From Micromonospora sp. NBC_00421 (GTDB taxonomy: Bacteria > Actinomycetota > Actinomycetes > Mycobacteriales > Micromonosporaceae): a stretch of DNA of 64,000 bases. A model generated the notes under the pieces. The model searched no databases. It saw only the letters and a list, made by a program, of their open reading frames with translations, and was not told the DNA's origin. Location: the NCBI RefSeq assembly GCF_036017915.1, contig NZ_CP107929.1, forward strand, positions 744,001 to 808,000, in the 5' to 3' direction. Position numbers and translations under genes: made by a program. Position 1 is the first letter of the stretch, and every line of letters starts with the position of its first letter. This document shows, piece by piece, positions 50,148-58,700 of this stretch.

Positions 50148-50804
50148 GTGATCGACGTGCAGCACTGGCTCTCCGCGCTTCCTCCGGTCGTGGTCTACCT
50201 GATCGTCGGCGGGGTGATCGGCATCGAGAGCATGGGCGTGCCGCTGCCCGGCGAGATCGTGCTGGTCAGCTCGGCGTTGCTGGCCGCCACCGGAGTGGTC
50301 GAGCCGCACTGGGTCGCCACCGCGGCGGCGTTCGGCGCGATCGTCGGCGACTCCATCGGCTACGCGGTGGGTCGGCGCGGCGGGCGTCCACTGCTGGCCC
50401 GGCTGGGCCGACGCTTCCCGAAACACCTGGGCCCGGCACAACTCGCCCGCGCCGAGCAGAGCTTCGCCCGGCACGGTGTCTGGGCGGTCTTCTTCGGCCG
50501 GTTCGTCGCCCTGCTGCGCATCCTCGCCGGGCCGCTGGCCGGCGCGCTGCACGTGCCGTACCGCCGGTTCCTGGTGGCCAACGCGGCCGGCGGCCTGGTC
50601 TGGGCCTTCGGCACGACCTACCTGCTCTACACCCTCGGCCGGGCGGCCGAGCACTGGCTCAAGGACATCTCCTGGGCCGGCCTGGTCCTGGCGGTGCTCG
50701 GCGGGCTGGGCAGCACCTGGTGGCTGCGCCGCCGGGCCCGTCGGCTGGAGTCGTCGACTGCCACCGACGAGGCCGAGCCGATCGGGGCCGGCACCGACCG
50801 CTGA
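50148..50804 (+). CDS. DedA-family membrane protein
   Basis: 218-residue DedA/SNARE-associated family protein. The conserved E in IESMGVPLPGEIVLVSSALLA and the segment FFGRFVALLRILAGPLAGALHVPYRRFL are hallmarks. GAIVGDSIGYAVGRRGGR lies between. Some four to six hydrophobic segments. DedA proteins move lipid carriers such as undecaprenyl phosphate. GTG at 50148 is preceded by GGAAGGGGTG; TATGGT at 50115-50120 may be its -10. Confidence 0.9.
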   Translation: MIDVQHWLSALPPVVVYLIVGGVIGIESMGVPLPGEIVLVSSALLAATGVVEPHWVATAAAFGAIVGDSIGYAVGRRGGRPLLARLGRRFPKHLGPAQLARAEQSFARHGVWAVFFGRFVALLRILAGPLAGALHVPYRRFLVANAAGGLVWAFGTTYLLYTLGRAAEHWLKDISWAGLVLAVLGGLGSTWWLRRRARRLESSTATDEAEPIGAGTDR

Positions 50805-50847
50805 ACCGCGGCCATCCGTCCATCCTGCCGGACACCCTGTAACCGGC

Positions 50848-50885
50848 GAACCGGGCCGGCCCCGTGGTGGGGGTCGGCCCGGTTC
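50848..50885. terminator. Bidirectional terminator between dedA and C39 gene
   Basis: 16-bp stem (50848-50863 with 50870-50885) with one G-U pair and a 6-nt loop, in the 92-bp gap between convergent genes. Confidence 0.75.
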
Positions 50886-50896
50886 GGTGTTCGGGG

Positions 50897-51550
50897 TCAG
50901 GAGGTGTAGCCGCGGGTGGCGATCCAGTCGGCGAGGTTGTCGACGGTGATCCGGTAGGCGGCGGTCTCGGGGTTGGCGGAGTCGGCGATGGTGACGGTCT
51001 TTGCGTTGTCGTGGTAGCCGACGACGCTGATGTAGTGGCCGCCTTCGAAGGAGTGGGTGTTGCCGTCGGTGTCGGTGGCGGTGCCGGCGATGTTGGCGAC
51101 TACGGCGCGGCCGTCGTCGATGGTGTGGACGATGTCGGCGCGTAGTTCGTGGGTCTGCTTGTCGTTGGCCTTCGAGTTGCGGATTTCGGTGCTTTCGTAG
51201 GCGTTGCGGCCGGTTTCCTTGTTGAGGACGGGGGTGATGTCGTTGATGCTGTTGGTGCCGTCTTCGGTGGTGCGCATTTCTTTGGCCATGGCGTCGACGT
51301 CGATGTTCTTGCCTTGGACGGACAGGGCGTTGCGGGTGGCGGCGGGGCCGCAGTAGTAGAAGTTGGGCTGTGCCTGGTAGTCGACCTTCAGTTCGCGTTC
51401 GCCGTTGGGCTTGTGGTCGGTCTGCGCCGACGCGGTGGGGGTGGCGGCGTGGGCGGTGTGGGTGGCGGTGAGGGGGCCGGCGATGGCGCCGGTGGTGAGG
51501 GCGAGGCCGGCGGTGGTGAGGGCGGTCTTGCGGATCAGATCGGTACGCAT
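50897..51550 (-). CDS. Secreted C39-family peptidase-like protein
   Basis: 217 residues with a signal peptide (RKTALTTAGLALTTGAIAG, cut after AHA at about residue 35). The papain-like C39 domain has C67 in QAQPNFYYCGPAATRNAL with the preceding Gln, H172 in GGHYISVVGYHD and D190 in IADSANP, so the triad is intact. Proteins like this are secreted by many Streptomyces and Micromonospora and are not part of a bacteriocin exporter here. Codon choice differs from the neighbours: GAA rather than GAG, and C-ending codons (GTC, CTC, ATC, CGC) almost throughout. ATG at 51550 with GAGGAG upstream. Confidence 0.85.
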   Translation of the reverse strand: MRTDLIRKTALTTAGLALTTGAIAGPLTATHTAHAATPTASAQTDHKPNGERELKVDYQAQPNFYYCGPAATRNALSVQGKNIDVDAMAKEMRTTEDGTNSINDITPVLNKETGRNAYESTEIRNSKANDKQTHELRADIVHTIDDGRAVVANIAGTATDTDGNTHSFEGGHYISVVGYHDNAKTVTIADSANPETAAYRITVDNLADWIATRGYTS

Positions 51551-51908
51551 GGTGGCGTGCTCCTCTGGTCGGGGGTGCCGTGGGTGCCCAGGGGGGTGGG
51601 CGGCCTGCGGGGGTAAGGGGGGATGGCCCGGCGGTCGGGGGGACCTGCTTCGGGTGTCCGAGGGGGTGTAACCAACCCGGTGGGGACCGCATTCCGTGGT
51701 CGGGGTTCCGGGGGCCGTCTCCCGGGGGCGGGAGAGTGGCGGTGGTATGCCAGGTACAACGCCGCGGCCCCGGCGGCGATTCCGCCGTGGGGGTGGCCCC
51801 GGCCACGGGACATCCGGGCACGAACGGGCCTGTCCGGTGCGGAACCTCCGGGATGAACCGGACATCCGGTCGGACGGCGGACGGCGGGCGGTAGGTGGTG
51901 GACCCGGG
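51551..51908. other. 358-bp intergenic region upstream of the C39 gene
   Basis: No gene can be supported. On the minus strand TTGGTTACACC (around 51667-51677) offers a TTACAC-type -10 for the C39 gene, about 117 bp before its start. The rest is GC-rich and contains no repeat I can see. Confidence 0.3.
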
Positions 51909-52634
51909 TCAGTCGGCGCGGAGCAGGTCGACCACCGCATCCCGGGCCGCCTGGACCGCAGCCCGGGACTGCGCCGTGTGGTCCAGGATGTCGAAGGCGT
52001 GCTGGCCGTCCGGTACCTCCACCAGCCGCACCGGTCGACCGGCCCGGTCGGCGGCGTCGAGGAACGCCGCGATGCCGATCAGCACCTGGGGGATCTTGTC
52101 CTGGCCGGCCCTGGTCAGCACCACCGGCGTCGGCGTACCGGCTTCGAGGGCACCGATCGGCAGGAAACGCTTGTCGACGTCCCAGCCGGGCAACGGGACG
52201 AGCAGTGGATAGGTCAACGCGATCCCCCGCAACCATGCCGGTGCCGCGCGCAGCCAGTCCGCCGCCAGCAGGCTCCCACCGGAGAAGAACCAGAGCACCA
52301 CCCGGTCCGCGTCGACCCGCGGATCGGTCCGGACCAGGTCGACCAGGCCGGCGATGTCGTCGGCGGTGGCCGGCAGTTCGGCCAGGTCGGTCACCTGGTA
52401 GCTGATAGCGGCGGCGACCAGGCCCTGCTCGGCGAGGAGCGCGCCGTAACCCCGGTAGAGCAACCAGTCACGGGGATCGTCGGTGCCCGGCGGGAGCGGT
52501 GCGCCGTGCACCAGCACCACCGCGGGGTGCGGGCCGGCGTCGGCCGGCAGGTGCAGGTCGACCCGGCCCTGCCGCTCGACCAGAGCGCCGGGCGGCGACA
52601 GCACGAAGGGCTGCTGCGCGATCGAACCGTTCAT
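51909..52634 (-). CDS. Alpha/beta-hydrolase (dienelactone-hydrolase-like)
   Basis: 241 residues with an alpha/beta-hydrolase fold: AVVLVHGAPLPPG (oxyanion strand), RVVLWFFSGGSLLAADWL (nucleophile elbow, S118), then VVLTRAGQDKIPQ (D179) and DGQHAFDIL (H212). The elbow is F-F-S-G-G, so the first Gly of G-x-S-x-G is Phe; the Ser is kept, and activity is plausible. Substrate unknown. ATG at 52634 is preceded by TAGGCT and seven bases on the minus strand (leaderless pattern). Confidence 0.82.
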   Translation of the reverse strand: MNGSIAQQPFVLSPPGALVERQGRVDLHLPADAGPHPAVVLVHGAPLPPGTDDPRDWLLYRGYGALLAEQGLVAAAISYQVTDLAELPATADDIAGLVDLVRTDPRVDADRVVLWFFSGGSLLAADWLRAAPAWLRGIALTYPLLVPLPGWDVDKRFLPIGALEAGTPTPVVLTRAGQDKIPQVLIGIAAFLDAADRAGRPVRLVEVPDGQHAFDILDHTAQSRAAVQAARDAVVDLLRAD

Positions 52635-52641
52635 GCCGGTG

Positions 52642-52647
52642 AGCCTA
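52642..52647 (-). promoter_or_regulatory. -10 element for leaderless hydrolase gene
   Basis: TAGGCT on the minus strand, seven bases before the ATG at 52634. Confidence 0.45.
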
Positions 52648-52812
52648 AACGCCCGCGGCCTGGCCGGCTGTCCCGCCGACGCGCCGCGAACCGCGCCAAC
52701 ACCGTCGAGATCGCCACGTCACCGCCACGGTGGACGGCCCACCGTCGGCCGGCAGCGCGGGCCATCCGTCGTCCGTCCCGGTCGGCCGCGACGAGGTGAC
52801 GAGCGGCCCGGG

Positions 52813-52992
52813 TCAGGCCGACCCGTCGGGCTTCGCGGCCTGGGCGTGCCGCTCGCGCAGCCGGTCCCGGATCTCCTCCGGGGTGTACGCGCGACGACGC
52901 CGCTCGGCGCGGGCGACGACCGCCCCGGTCGCGGCGACGCCCGCGAGACCGGCCAACCCGAGAACCTTCCACCACCGCATCCGTTGCCGCAT
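52813..52992 (-). CDS. Small membrane protein of unknown function
   Basis: 59 residues: a basic start (MRQRMRWWK), one hydrophobic segment (VLGLAGLAGVAATGAVVARA, about residues 10-29) and a charged end (RRRRAYTPEEIRDRLRERHA). Looks like a single-pass protein with a short C-terminal helix. Homologues seem limited to related actinobacteria. The ATG at 52992 is preceded by TACCCT and six bases. That -10 overlaps the one for the divergent gene at 53012. Confidence 0.65.
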   Translation of the reverse strand: MRQRMRWWKVLGLAGLAGVAATGAVVARAERRRRAYTPEEIRDRLRERHAQAAKPDGSA

Positions 52993-52997
52993 CGGCC

Positions 52998-53004
52998 TAG
53001 GGTA
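52998..53004. promoter_or_regulatory. Bidirectional -10 element
   Basis: The seven bases TAGGGTA give TAGGGT on the plus strand (52998-53003, eight bases before the ATG at 53012) and TACCCT on the minus strand (52999-53004, six bases before the ATG at 52992). Both divergent genes would begin within a few bases of their start codons. Confidence 0.55.
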
Positions 53005-53011
53005 GACGCTC

Positions 53012-53692
53012 ATGAGCATCAGCCTGGACGAGGCCGTCGACCTGACCCGTACCGGTGACGTCTGGGTGTTCCGGGGCCGCAGCGTGCCGGACCGGGCCAT
53101 CCAGTTCACCACCAACAGTCCCGTCAACCACGTCGGCATGGCGGTGGTGCTTGACGACATGCCGCCGCTGATGTGGCACGCCGAGTTGGGGCGGTCGCTG
53201 CGGGACATGTGGACCGGCAGCCACCAACGCGGGGTTCAGCTGCACGACCTGCGCGACGCGGTCTGCGTCTGGGCCAACCGGTACGGTCAGCGGGCCTGGC
53301 TGCGTCAGCTCGAACCGTCGGCCGACCTGGCGATGGAGCAGGCGGTGTTGCAGACCGTGGCCCGGCTCGACGGCACCCCGTTCCCCTCCACCGCCCAACT
53401 GGCCTGGCGCTGGGCGCGGGGGCGGGTCCCGCATCTGCGCCTGCCGCTGCCCCTGCCGGGTCGGGGCCGGGGCGACGACGGGTCGGCCGACCGGCAGGCC
53501 GGGGACCGCGCGCTGGAGACGGCGTACTGCGCGGAGGTGGTGGCGGTGACCTACGAGGCGATGGGCCTGCTGCCGCCCGGCCGCCGGCCGAACTGGTACG
53601 ACCCGGGCCGGTTCTGGAGCGGTGACGACCTGGACCTGACCGGTGACGCGCGGCTCGGCGCGGAGATCGAGGTGCGGATCCCGCCCCGGTGA
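53012..53692 (+). CDS. Permuted NlpC/P60-like (YiiX/YebB-type) protein
   Basis: 226 residues. The order of catalytic residues is permuted: His first (H40 in SPVNHVGMAVVLD), Cys late (C173 in ETAYCAEVVAVTYEAMGL). This is the layout of the permuted papain-like group (YiiX/YebB), which act on amide or acyl bonds in lipids or peptides. No signal peptide or membrane helix, so cytoplasmic. A Gly/Arg/Asp-rich loop (about 148-166) sits between the halves. Substrate unknown. Confidence 0.72.
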   Translation: MSISLDEAVDLTRTGDVWVFRGRSVPDRAIQFTTNSPVNHVGMAVVLDDMPPLMWHAELGRSLRDMWTGSHQRGVQLHDLRDAVCVWANRYGQRAWLRQLEPSADLAMEQAVLQTVARLDGTPFPSTAQLAWRWARGRVPHLRLPLPLPGRGRGDDGSADRQAGDRALETAYCAEVVAVTYEAMGLLPPGRRPNWYDPGRFWSGDDLDLTGDARLGAEIEVRIPPR

Positions 53693-53729
53693 GGTTTGCC
53701 GACGGCCGGCGACGGCAACTGGTGACGCC

Positions 53730-53924
53730 GTGAGAGCATCCACCGACATCGACACGCTGAGCGACTTCTCCGACAGGTACGGGGTGGCGCTCACCACCGG
53801 CCACGTGCCCGCCATCGCCGGCTGCTACGCCCTGCCGGGGCTGGTGGTCGGGGAACGCTACCGCTACCTGCTGCGGGGCACCCAGGACGGCCCGGCGATC
53901 TGCACCGTCGTCCGGACCGGCTGA
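53730..53924 (+). CDS. Short SnoaL/DUF4440-like fragment
   Basis: 64 residues: TDIDTLSDFSDRYGVALTTG, then HVPAIAGCYALPGLVVGERY. This resembles the first third of NTF2-fold SnoaL-like proteins (usual length 120-140). The frame then ends after RGTQDGPAICTVVRTG. Either a truncated gene or a short relative. GTG at 53730 with ACTGGTGAC upstream, no clear ribosome site. Confidence 0.45.
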   Translation: MRASTDIDTLSDFSDRYGVALTTGHVPAIAGCYALPGLVVGERYRYLLRGTQDGPAICTVVRTG

Positions 53925-54007
53925 ACGGATTCCCGCCCTCCGCCCCCTGTGATCATCTGTACTGGACGGTCGCTAATCTCTGCGTGCGGGGTCGACCGAG
54001 GAGGATC

Positions 54008-54766
54008 ATGCCGGGGACGCGTGGGACGCGGTGGACTTCTCGGCTGCCGTACGTGGTCGCCGTCCTGCCCTGGATACTCGCCTCGATCGCGGTGATCGTG
54101 CTGATCTTCCTGATGGTCAAGGCGATGGTGGCGGTCTTCGGTCACGACCGTTACGCCGAGCACGGTGCCGGTTCCCGCAGCGAAGCCGTCATGGTGCCGG
54201 GGGTGCCGGTGGCGACCGCGTCGGTCCTGCCGTCGTCGTCCCCGTCGCCCACCCGGACCAGGCGGGACTCCGGCGGCTGGCCCGGTGCCGCGCCACCCCC
54301 GAACGGGCGGACGCCCACCGCGTCCCGGTCGGCGACGCCGTCGGCATCCGTCACGCCGTCGACCGCGACGCCCTCACCGACGCCGACCACGCTGCTCAAC
54401 GACGACGCTCCGGGCGTCAACTACCGTGGTCGGTGGGCGGTCTCCCGGGACCGGCCGTACGGCGACCACCGCAACGACGTGCACTACACCTTGCACGACG
54501 GGGATTCCTTCAGCTTCACGTTCACCGGCACCGGGCTGGACTACATCACCTCGCGCGACCCCGAGTACGGTGACGCCGACGTGTGGATCGTCGATGCCGG
54601 TGGCCGGCCGGTGAAGCAGCAGCGGGTGAGTGCGCGGGCGGACCGGTACCAGCCGCAGCAGACGGTCTTCAGCGTCAGGGACCTGCCCCGCGGGGCTTAC
54701 ACGATCTGGGCGGTCAAGCGCAACGGGGTCTACTTCCAGGTGGACGCGTTACGGGTACGGGGCTGA
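54008..54766 (+). CDS. Membrane-anchored protein with carbohydrate-binding-like domain
   Basis: 252 residues. A membrane helix at about residues 16-42 (YVVAVLPWILASIAVIVLIF) has a basic stretch before it, so the rest is outside. Then comes a Ser/Pro/Thr linker (about 70-130) and a beta-sandwich (about 133-252): VNYRGRWAVSRD, SFSFTFTGTGLDYITSRDPE, ADVWIVDAG and YFQVDALRV. This layout resembles extracellular sugar-binding modules in glycoside hydrolases. GAGGAGG precedes the ATG at 54008; TAATCT at 53974-53979 is a likely -10. Confidence 0.72.
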   Translation: MPGTRGTRWTSRLPYVVAVLPWILASIAVIVLIFLMVKAMVAVFGHDRYAEHGAGSRSEAVMVPGVPVATASVLPSSSPSPTRTRRDSGGWPGAAPPPNGRTPTASRSATPSASVTPSTATPSPTPTTLLNDDAPGVNYRGRWAVSRDRPYGDHRNDVHYTLHDGDSFSFTFTGTGLDYITSRDPEYGDADVWIVDAGGRPVKQQRVSARADRYQPQQTVFSVRDLPRGAYTIWAVKRNGVYFQVDALRVRG

Positions 54767-54868
54767 TCCGGGCGAACTGTCCGGTTAGGACAAACTCCGG
54801 ACGTCGGGCACTTTCCGACAATCACCTGAATCGTTACTCTTCTCGGACGGGGCCGACCAGGGAGGGTC

Positions 54869-55645
54869 ATGTCCGGCATGCGTCGCGCGCAGCCGCGAAC
54901 ACACGGAGCGGGTGCGCTGGCGTCGTCGCCATGGATCGTGGTCGCCGCCGGTGTGCTGGTGATGGTCGTGCTCCTGATCGTCGCGTCGGCGTCGTACCGC
55001 AGCCGTGGACCGGCGTTCGAGGCCAGCCCGGCCGATCCGGCACCGACCTACTCGCTGCCCGGATCGGGGGCGACCAACCCCGCGCGGGTGGCGGCGAACC
55101 TGCCCGAGCCGGTCGTCCCGGGGCTGACGCCCCGCCGCACCGACCTGCCCCCGGTCGAGCTGCCCGCCGACGTCGTACCGGGTGAGCCGGCGACCGGTGG
55201 GGACGCGCTTCCGCCACCGGCCGGCGGGGTGGTCCCGCCGCCGCCCGTGGCCGGGGGCGCGGCGCAGCCCCGCCCGACCACGCCGCCACCGGCACCGGCA
55301 CCGCCTCCGCCACCGTCGTCACCGGTGACCGGCCGGTTCCGGGTGATGGACAGCTGGAACAACGAGGCGTTCATCGGCGAGGTGCTGCTGTACAACCGCG
55401 ACCGGGTGTCCCGGTCCTGGACGGTCCGGCTGGTCCCGCCGGCCGGCAGCCGGCTGGTCACCTCGTGGGTGGAGGGGGCTCCGCAGGGCAGTTCCCGGAT
55501 GTCCGGCGGGGTGTTCACGTACACCAGCGGGGTTGACGTCGGGCCGGGTACCTCGGTGCCGTTGCGGTTCCACTTCGAGAACACCGGGGGCAGCATCCGG
55601 CCGTCGCGGTGCACGGTCGACGGCGTGGCCTGCTCCGGCCTCTGA
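54869..55645 (+). CDS. Membrane-anchored protein with CBM2-like domain
   Basis: 258 residues. A single membrane helix (about residues 21-43) is followed by a long Pro-rich outside linker (about 55-150) and a C-terminal beta-sandwich: FRVMDSWNNEAFIGEVLLYN, RSWTVRLVPPAG, LVTSWVEGAPQ and VPLRFHFENTGG. The pattern (W-x-x-x-F near the start, S-W-T-V, W late) resembles family 2 cellulose/chitin-binding modules. Two Cys at the end (SRCTVDGVACSG) could pair. ATG at 54869 after AGGGAGGGTC; TACTCT at 54835-54840 is the probable -10. Parallel in design and promoter to the gene before it. Confidence 0.72.
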   Translation: MSGMRRAQPRTHGAGALASSPWIVVAAGVLVMVVLLIVASASYRSRGPAFEASPADPAPTYSLPGSGATNPARVAANLPEPVVPGLTPRRTDLPPVELPADVVPGEPATGGDALPPPAGGVVPPPPVAGGAAQPRPTTPPPAPAPPPPPSSPVTGRFRVMDSWNNEAFIGEVLLYNRDRVSRSWTVRLVPPAGSRLVTSWVEGAPQGSSRMSGGVFTYTSGVDVGPGTSVPLRFHFENTGGSIRPSRCTVDGVACSGL

Positions 55646-55736
55646 GCCACGCCACCGGGCAGCCACGCCGCCGGGCAGCCGGTTGACCGCGTCTTGTGCA
55701 AGGTTGCTGCTTTGTTGCGACTTGGTTTGCAAGGTA

Positions 55737-55765
55737 TTGCAGAACTTTTCCGCAAGGGCTAGCGT
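55737..55765 (+). promoter_or_regulatory. Amylopullulanase promoter and operator-like repeats
   Basis: TTGCAG (-35, 55737-55742), 17 bp, TAGCGT (-10, 55760-55765). The stretch 55693-55756 is rich in TTGC/GCAA words (TGCAAGG at 55698-55704, TTTGCAAGG at 55727-55734). An inverted repeat (55737-55745 with 55747-55755) lies between the -35 and -10. TTGCAA-type repeats mark binding sites of LacI-family maltose regulators in Streptomyces, so repression in the absence of maltodextrins is a reasonable guess. Confidence 0.55.
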
Positions 55766-55798
55766 GCGGGCGAATCAGCGACCATAGGAAGGCCGTCG

Positions 55799-58700
55799 AT
55801 GAAACCCCCGCCGCTGCCGCGCAAGGCGCTGCTCGCCCTGGTCTCCACCCTCACCCTCGCACTCGTCGGCGTCCCGGTCGCCGTCCGCCAGCTCGGTGCC
55901 GACAGCACCGACCGGCCGTCCACCGTCGATGCACTCGCGGCCGCCGGTGCCGCCCAGTGGGGCGCCGAACCCTCCACCGAGGCCCTGCTCGCCGCCGGCA
56001 CCGGTAGGGGCCGCGCCGAACAGTTCTACTTCGTCCTGCCGGACCGGTTCGCCAACGGCGACCGACGCAACGACACCGGTGGCCTGACCGGCGACCGGCT
56101 GCGCACCGGCCTCGACCCGACGGACAAGGGCTTCTACCACGGTGGCGACCTCAAGGGCGTCATCGACAAGCTCGACTACATCCAGGGTCTCGGCACCACC
56201 GCCATCTGGCTGGCGCCGATCTTCAAGAACCGTCCCGTCCAGGGCAGCGGCGCGGACGTCTCCGCCGGCTACCACGGCTACTGGATCACCGACTTCACCC
56301 AGGTGGACCCGCACTTCGGCACGAACGAGGAGATGAAGCGCCTGGTCAAGCTGGCCCACCGGCGGGGCATCAAGGTCTACCTCGACGTCATCGTCAACCA
56401 CACCGCCGACGTCATCTCCTACGCCGAGGGCAAGTACGCCTACGTCGACAAGAAGACCTCGCCGTACACCGACGCGCAGGGGCGGGAGTTCGAGGACCGC
56501 AACTACGCCGACGGCACCCGGGCCTTCCCGAAGGTGAACACCGACGCCGGCCCGTACACGCCGACCTTCGCCAGCGCGGCCGACGCGGGCGTCAAGGTGC
56601 CGGCCTGGCTGAACGACCCGACGATGTACCACAACCGGGGCGACTCCACCTTCGCCGGGGAGAACAGCGAGTACGGTGACTTCTTCGGCCTCGACGACCT
56701 GTGGACCGAGCGTCCCGAGGTGGTCAAGGGCCTGACCAAGGCGTACGGCGACTGGATCGCCAGCACCGACGTCGACGGTTTCCGGCTGGACACCGTCAAG
56801 CACGTCAACCTCGACTTCTGGCCGCAGTTCAGCCAGGGCATCAAGCGCGCCGCCGACAAGGCCGGGAAGAAGGACTTCTTCATGTTCGGCGAGGTCTACA
56901 GCGCCGACCAGGAGGTCACCTCCACCTACGTGCGGCGCGGTGGGCTGCCGGCCACCCTGGACTTCTCCTTCCAGGAGGCGGCCCGCGCCTACACCGCCGC
57001 CGACGGCCCGGCCAAGGCCCTCGCCGACGTCTACGCCAAGGATTCGCTGTACGCCGCGCGGGACACCGACGCCGGCCGGCTGACCACCTTCCTCGGCAAC
57101 CACGACATGGGCCGGATCGGCTCGTTCGTCGCCGCCGCCGGTGGGGACGACGCCCGGCAGCTCGGCCGGGACCGGCTCGCCCACCAGTTGATGTTCCTCA
57201 CCCGGGGGCAGCCGGTCGTCTACTCCGGCGACGAGCAGGGCTTCACCGGCCCCGGCGGGGACAAGGACGCCCGGCAGGACATGTTCGCCACCCGGACGGC
57301 GGACTACCTCGACGACGACCTGATCGGCACCACCCGTACCCACGCCAGCGACCAGTTCGACACCACCCACCCGCTGTACCGGACCATCGCCGAGCTGGGC
57401 CGGCTGCGGGCCGCGCACCCCGGGCTGCGCGACGGCGTCCAGGTCACCCGGTACGCCGCCGACGGGCCGGGCGTCTTCGCCTTCTCCCGGATCTCCCCGG
57501 CCGACCGCACCGAGTACCTGGTGGCGGTGAACAACGCCGGCACCCCGCAGACTGTCACAGTGGACACCTGGACGCCCGGCACCGTATTCACCGGCATCTA
57601 CGGTGGCACGGCCACCCCGACCACCGGCGCCGACGGGAAGCTGAGCCTGACCGTGCCGGCCGGGTCGGCGGTGGTGTTCCGCGCCGGTCGGGCCGTGCCG
57701 CAGGCCACCGCGAAGCCGACCGTCACCCTCACCGCGCCGGGGGCCGACCCGGTCGCCACCCGGGCCGCCGTCACCGCCCAGGTGACCGGGGACCCGCTGG
57801 CCACCGTCACCGTCGCCGCCCGGGTCTCGGGTGGCAAGTGGACCCTGCTGGGCAGCGCGCACACCGCGCCGTACACCGTGCACCACGACCTGACCGGGCT
57901 GGCCGGGGGCACCCGGGTCGAGTACAAGGCGGTGGTCCGGGACGGGAAGGGACGGACCACCTCCGCCCGGTCGACCGGCGTGGTCGGCACCCCGGCGCAG
58001 GGCGCGTCCCGGGACTGGTTGGTGGTGCACTACCAGCGCCCCGCTGGTGGTTACGACGACTGGGGGCTCTACGCCTGGGGCGACCTCGACCCGGCGTACG
58101 TGACCGAGTGGCCCGCCGGGCAGCCGTTCGCCGGGGAGGACTCGTACGGCCGGTTCGCCTGGGTCAAACTCAAGCCCGGGGCGAAGTCGGTCGGCTTCCT
58201 GGTGGTCGACAAGACCGGCAACAAGGACGTCGCCACCGACCGCACCGTCGACGTGACGACCACCGGCGAGGTCTGGGTCAAGCAGGGCGACCCGGCGCTC
58301 TATCCCACCCGGCAGGCCGCCACCGGTGAACCTGACCCGGCCGTCGACCCGGGCACCGCGATCATCCACTGGCGCAAGGCCGACAACGACTACGCCGGGT
58401 GGGGCCTGCACCTGTGGGACGGCGCGGCCACCCCGACCGACTGGTCCGCCCCGCTCCTGCCCGAGAAGGTCGACTCGTTCGGTGCGCTGTTCCGGGTGCC
58501 GCTGGCTGCTGGCGCGACCGGGCTCAACTACATCATCCACCGCGGCGACGCCAAGGATCAGCCCGACGACCAGCGGCTCGACCTCACCGGGGTCGGCCAC
58601 GAGGTCTGGCTGCTGGGCGGGGTGCCCGGCCGGCTGCTGCCCACCTCGGCCGCCGGCGCCGGGAAGGACGTCGACATCACGAAACAGCAGGCCCAGTGGA

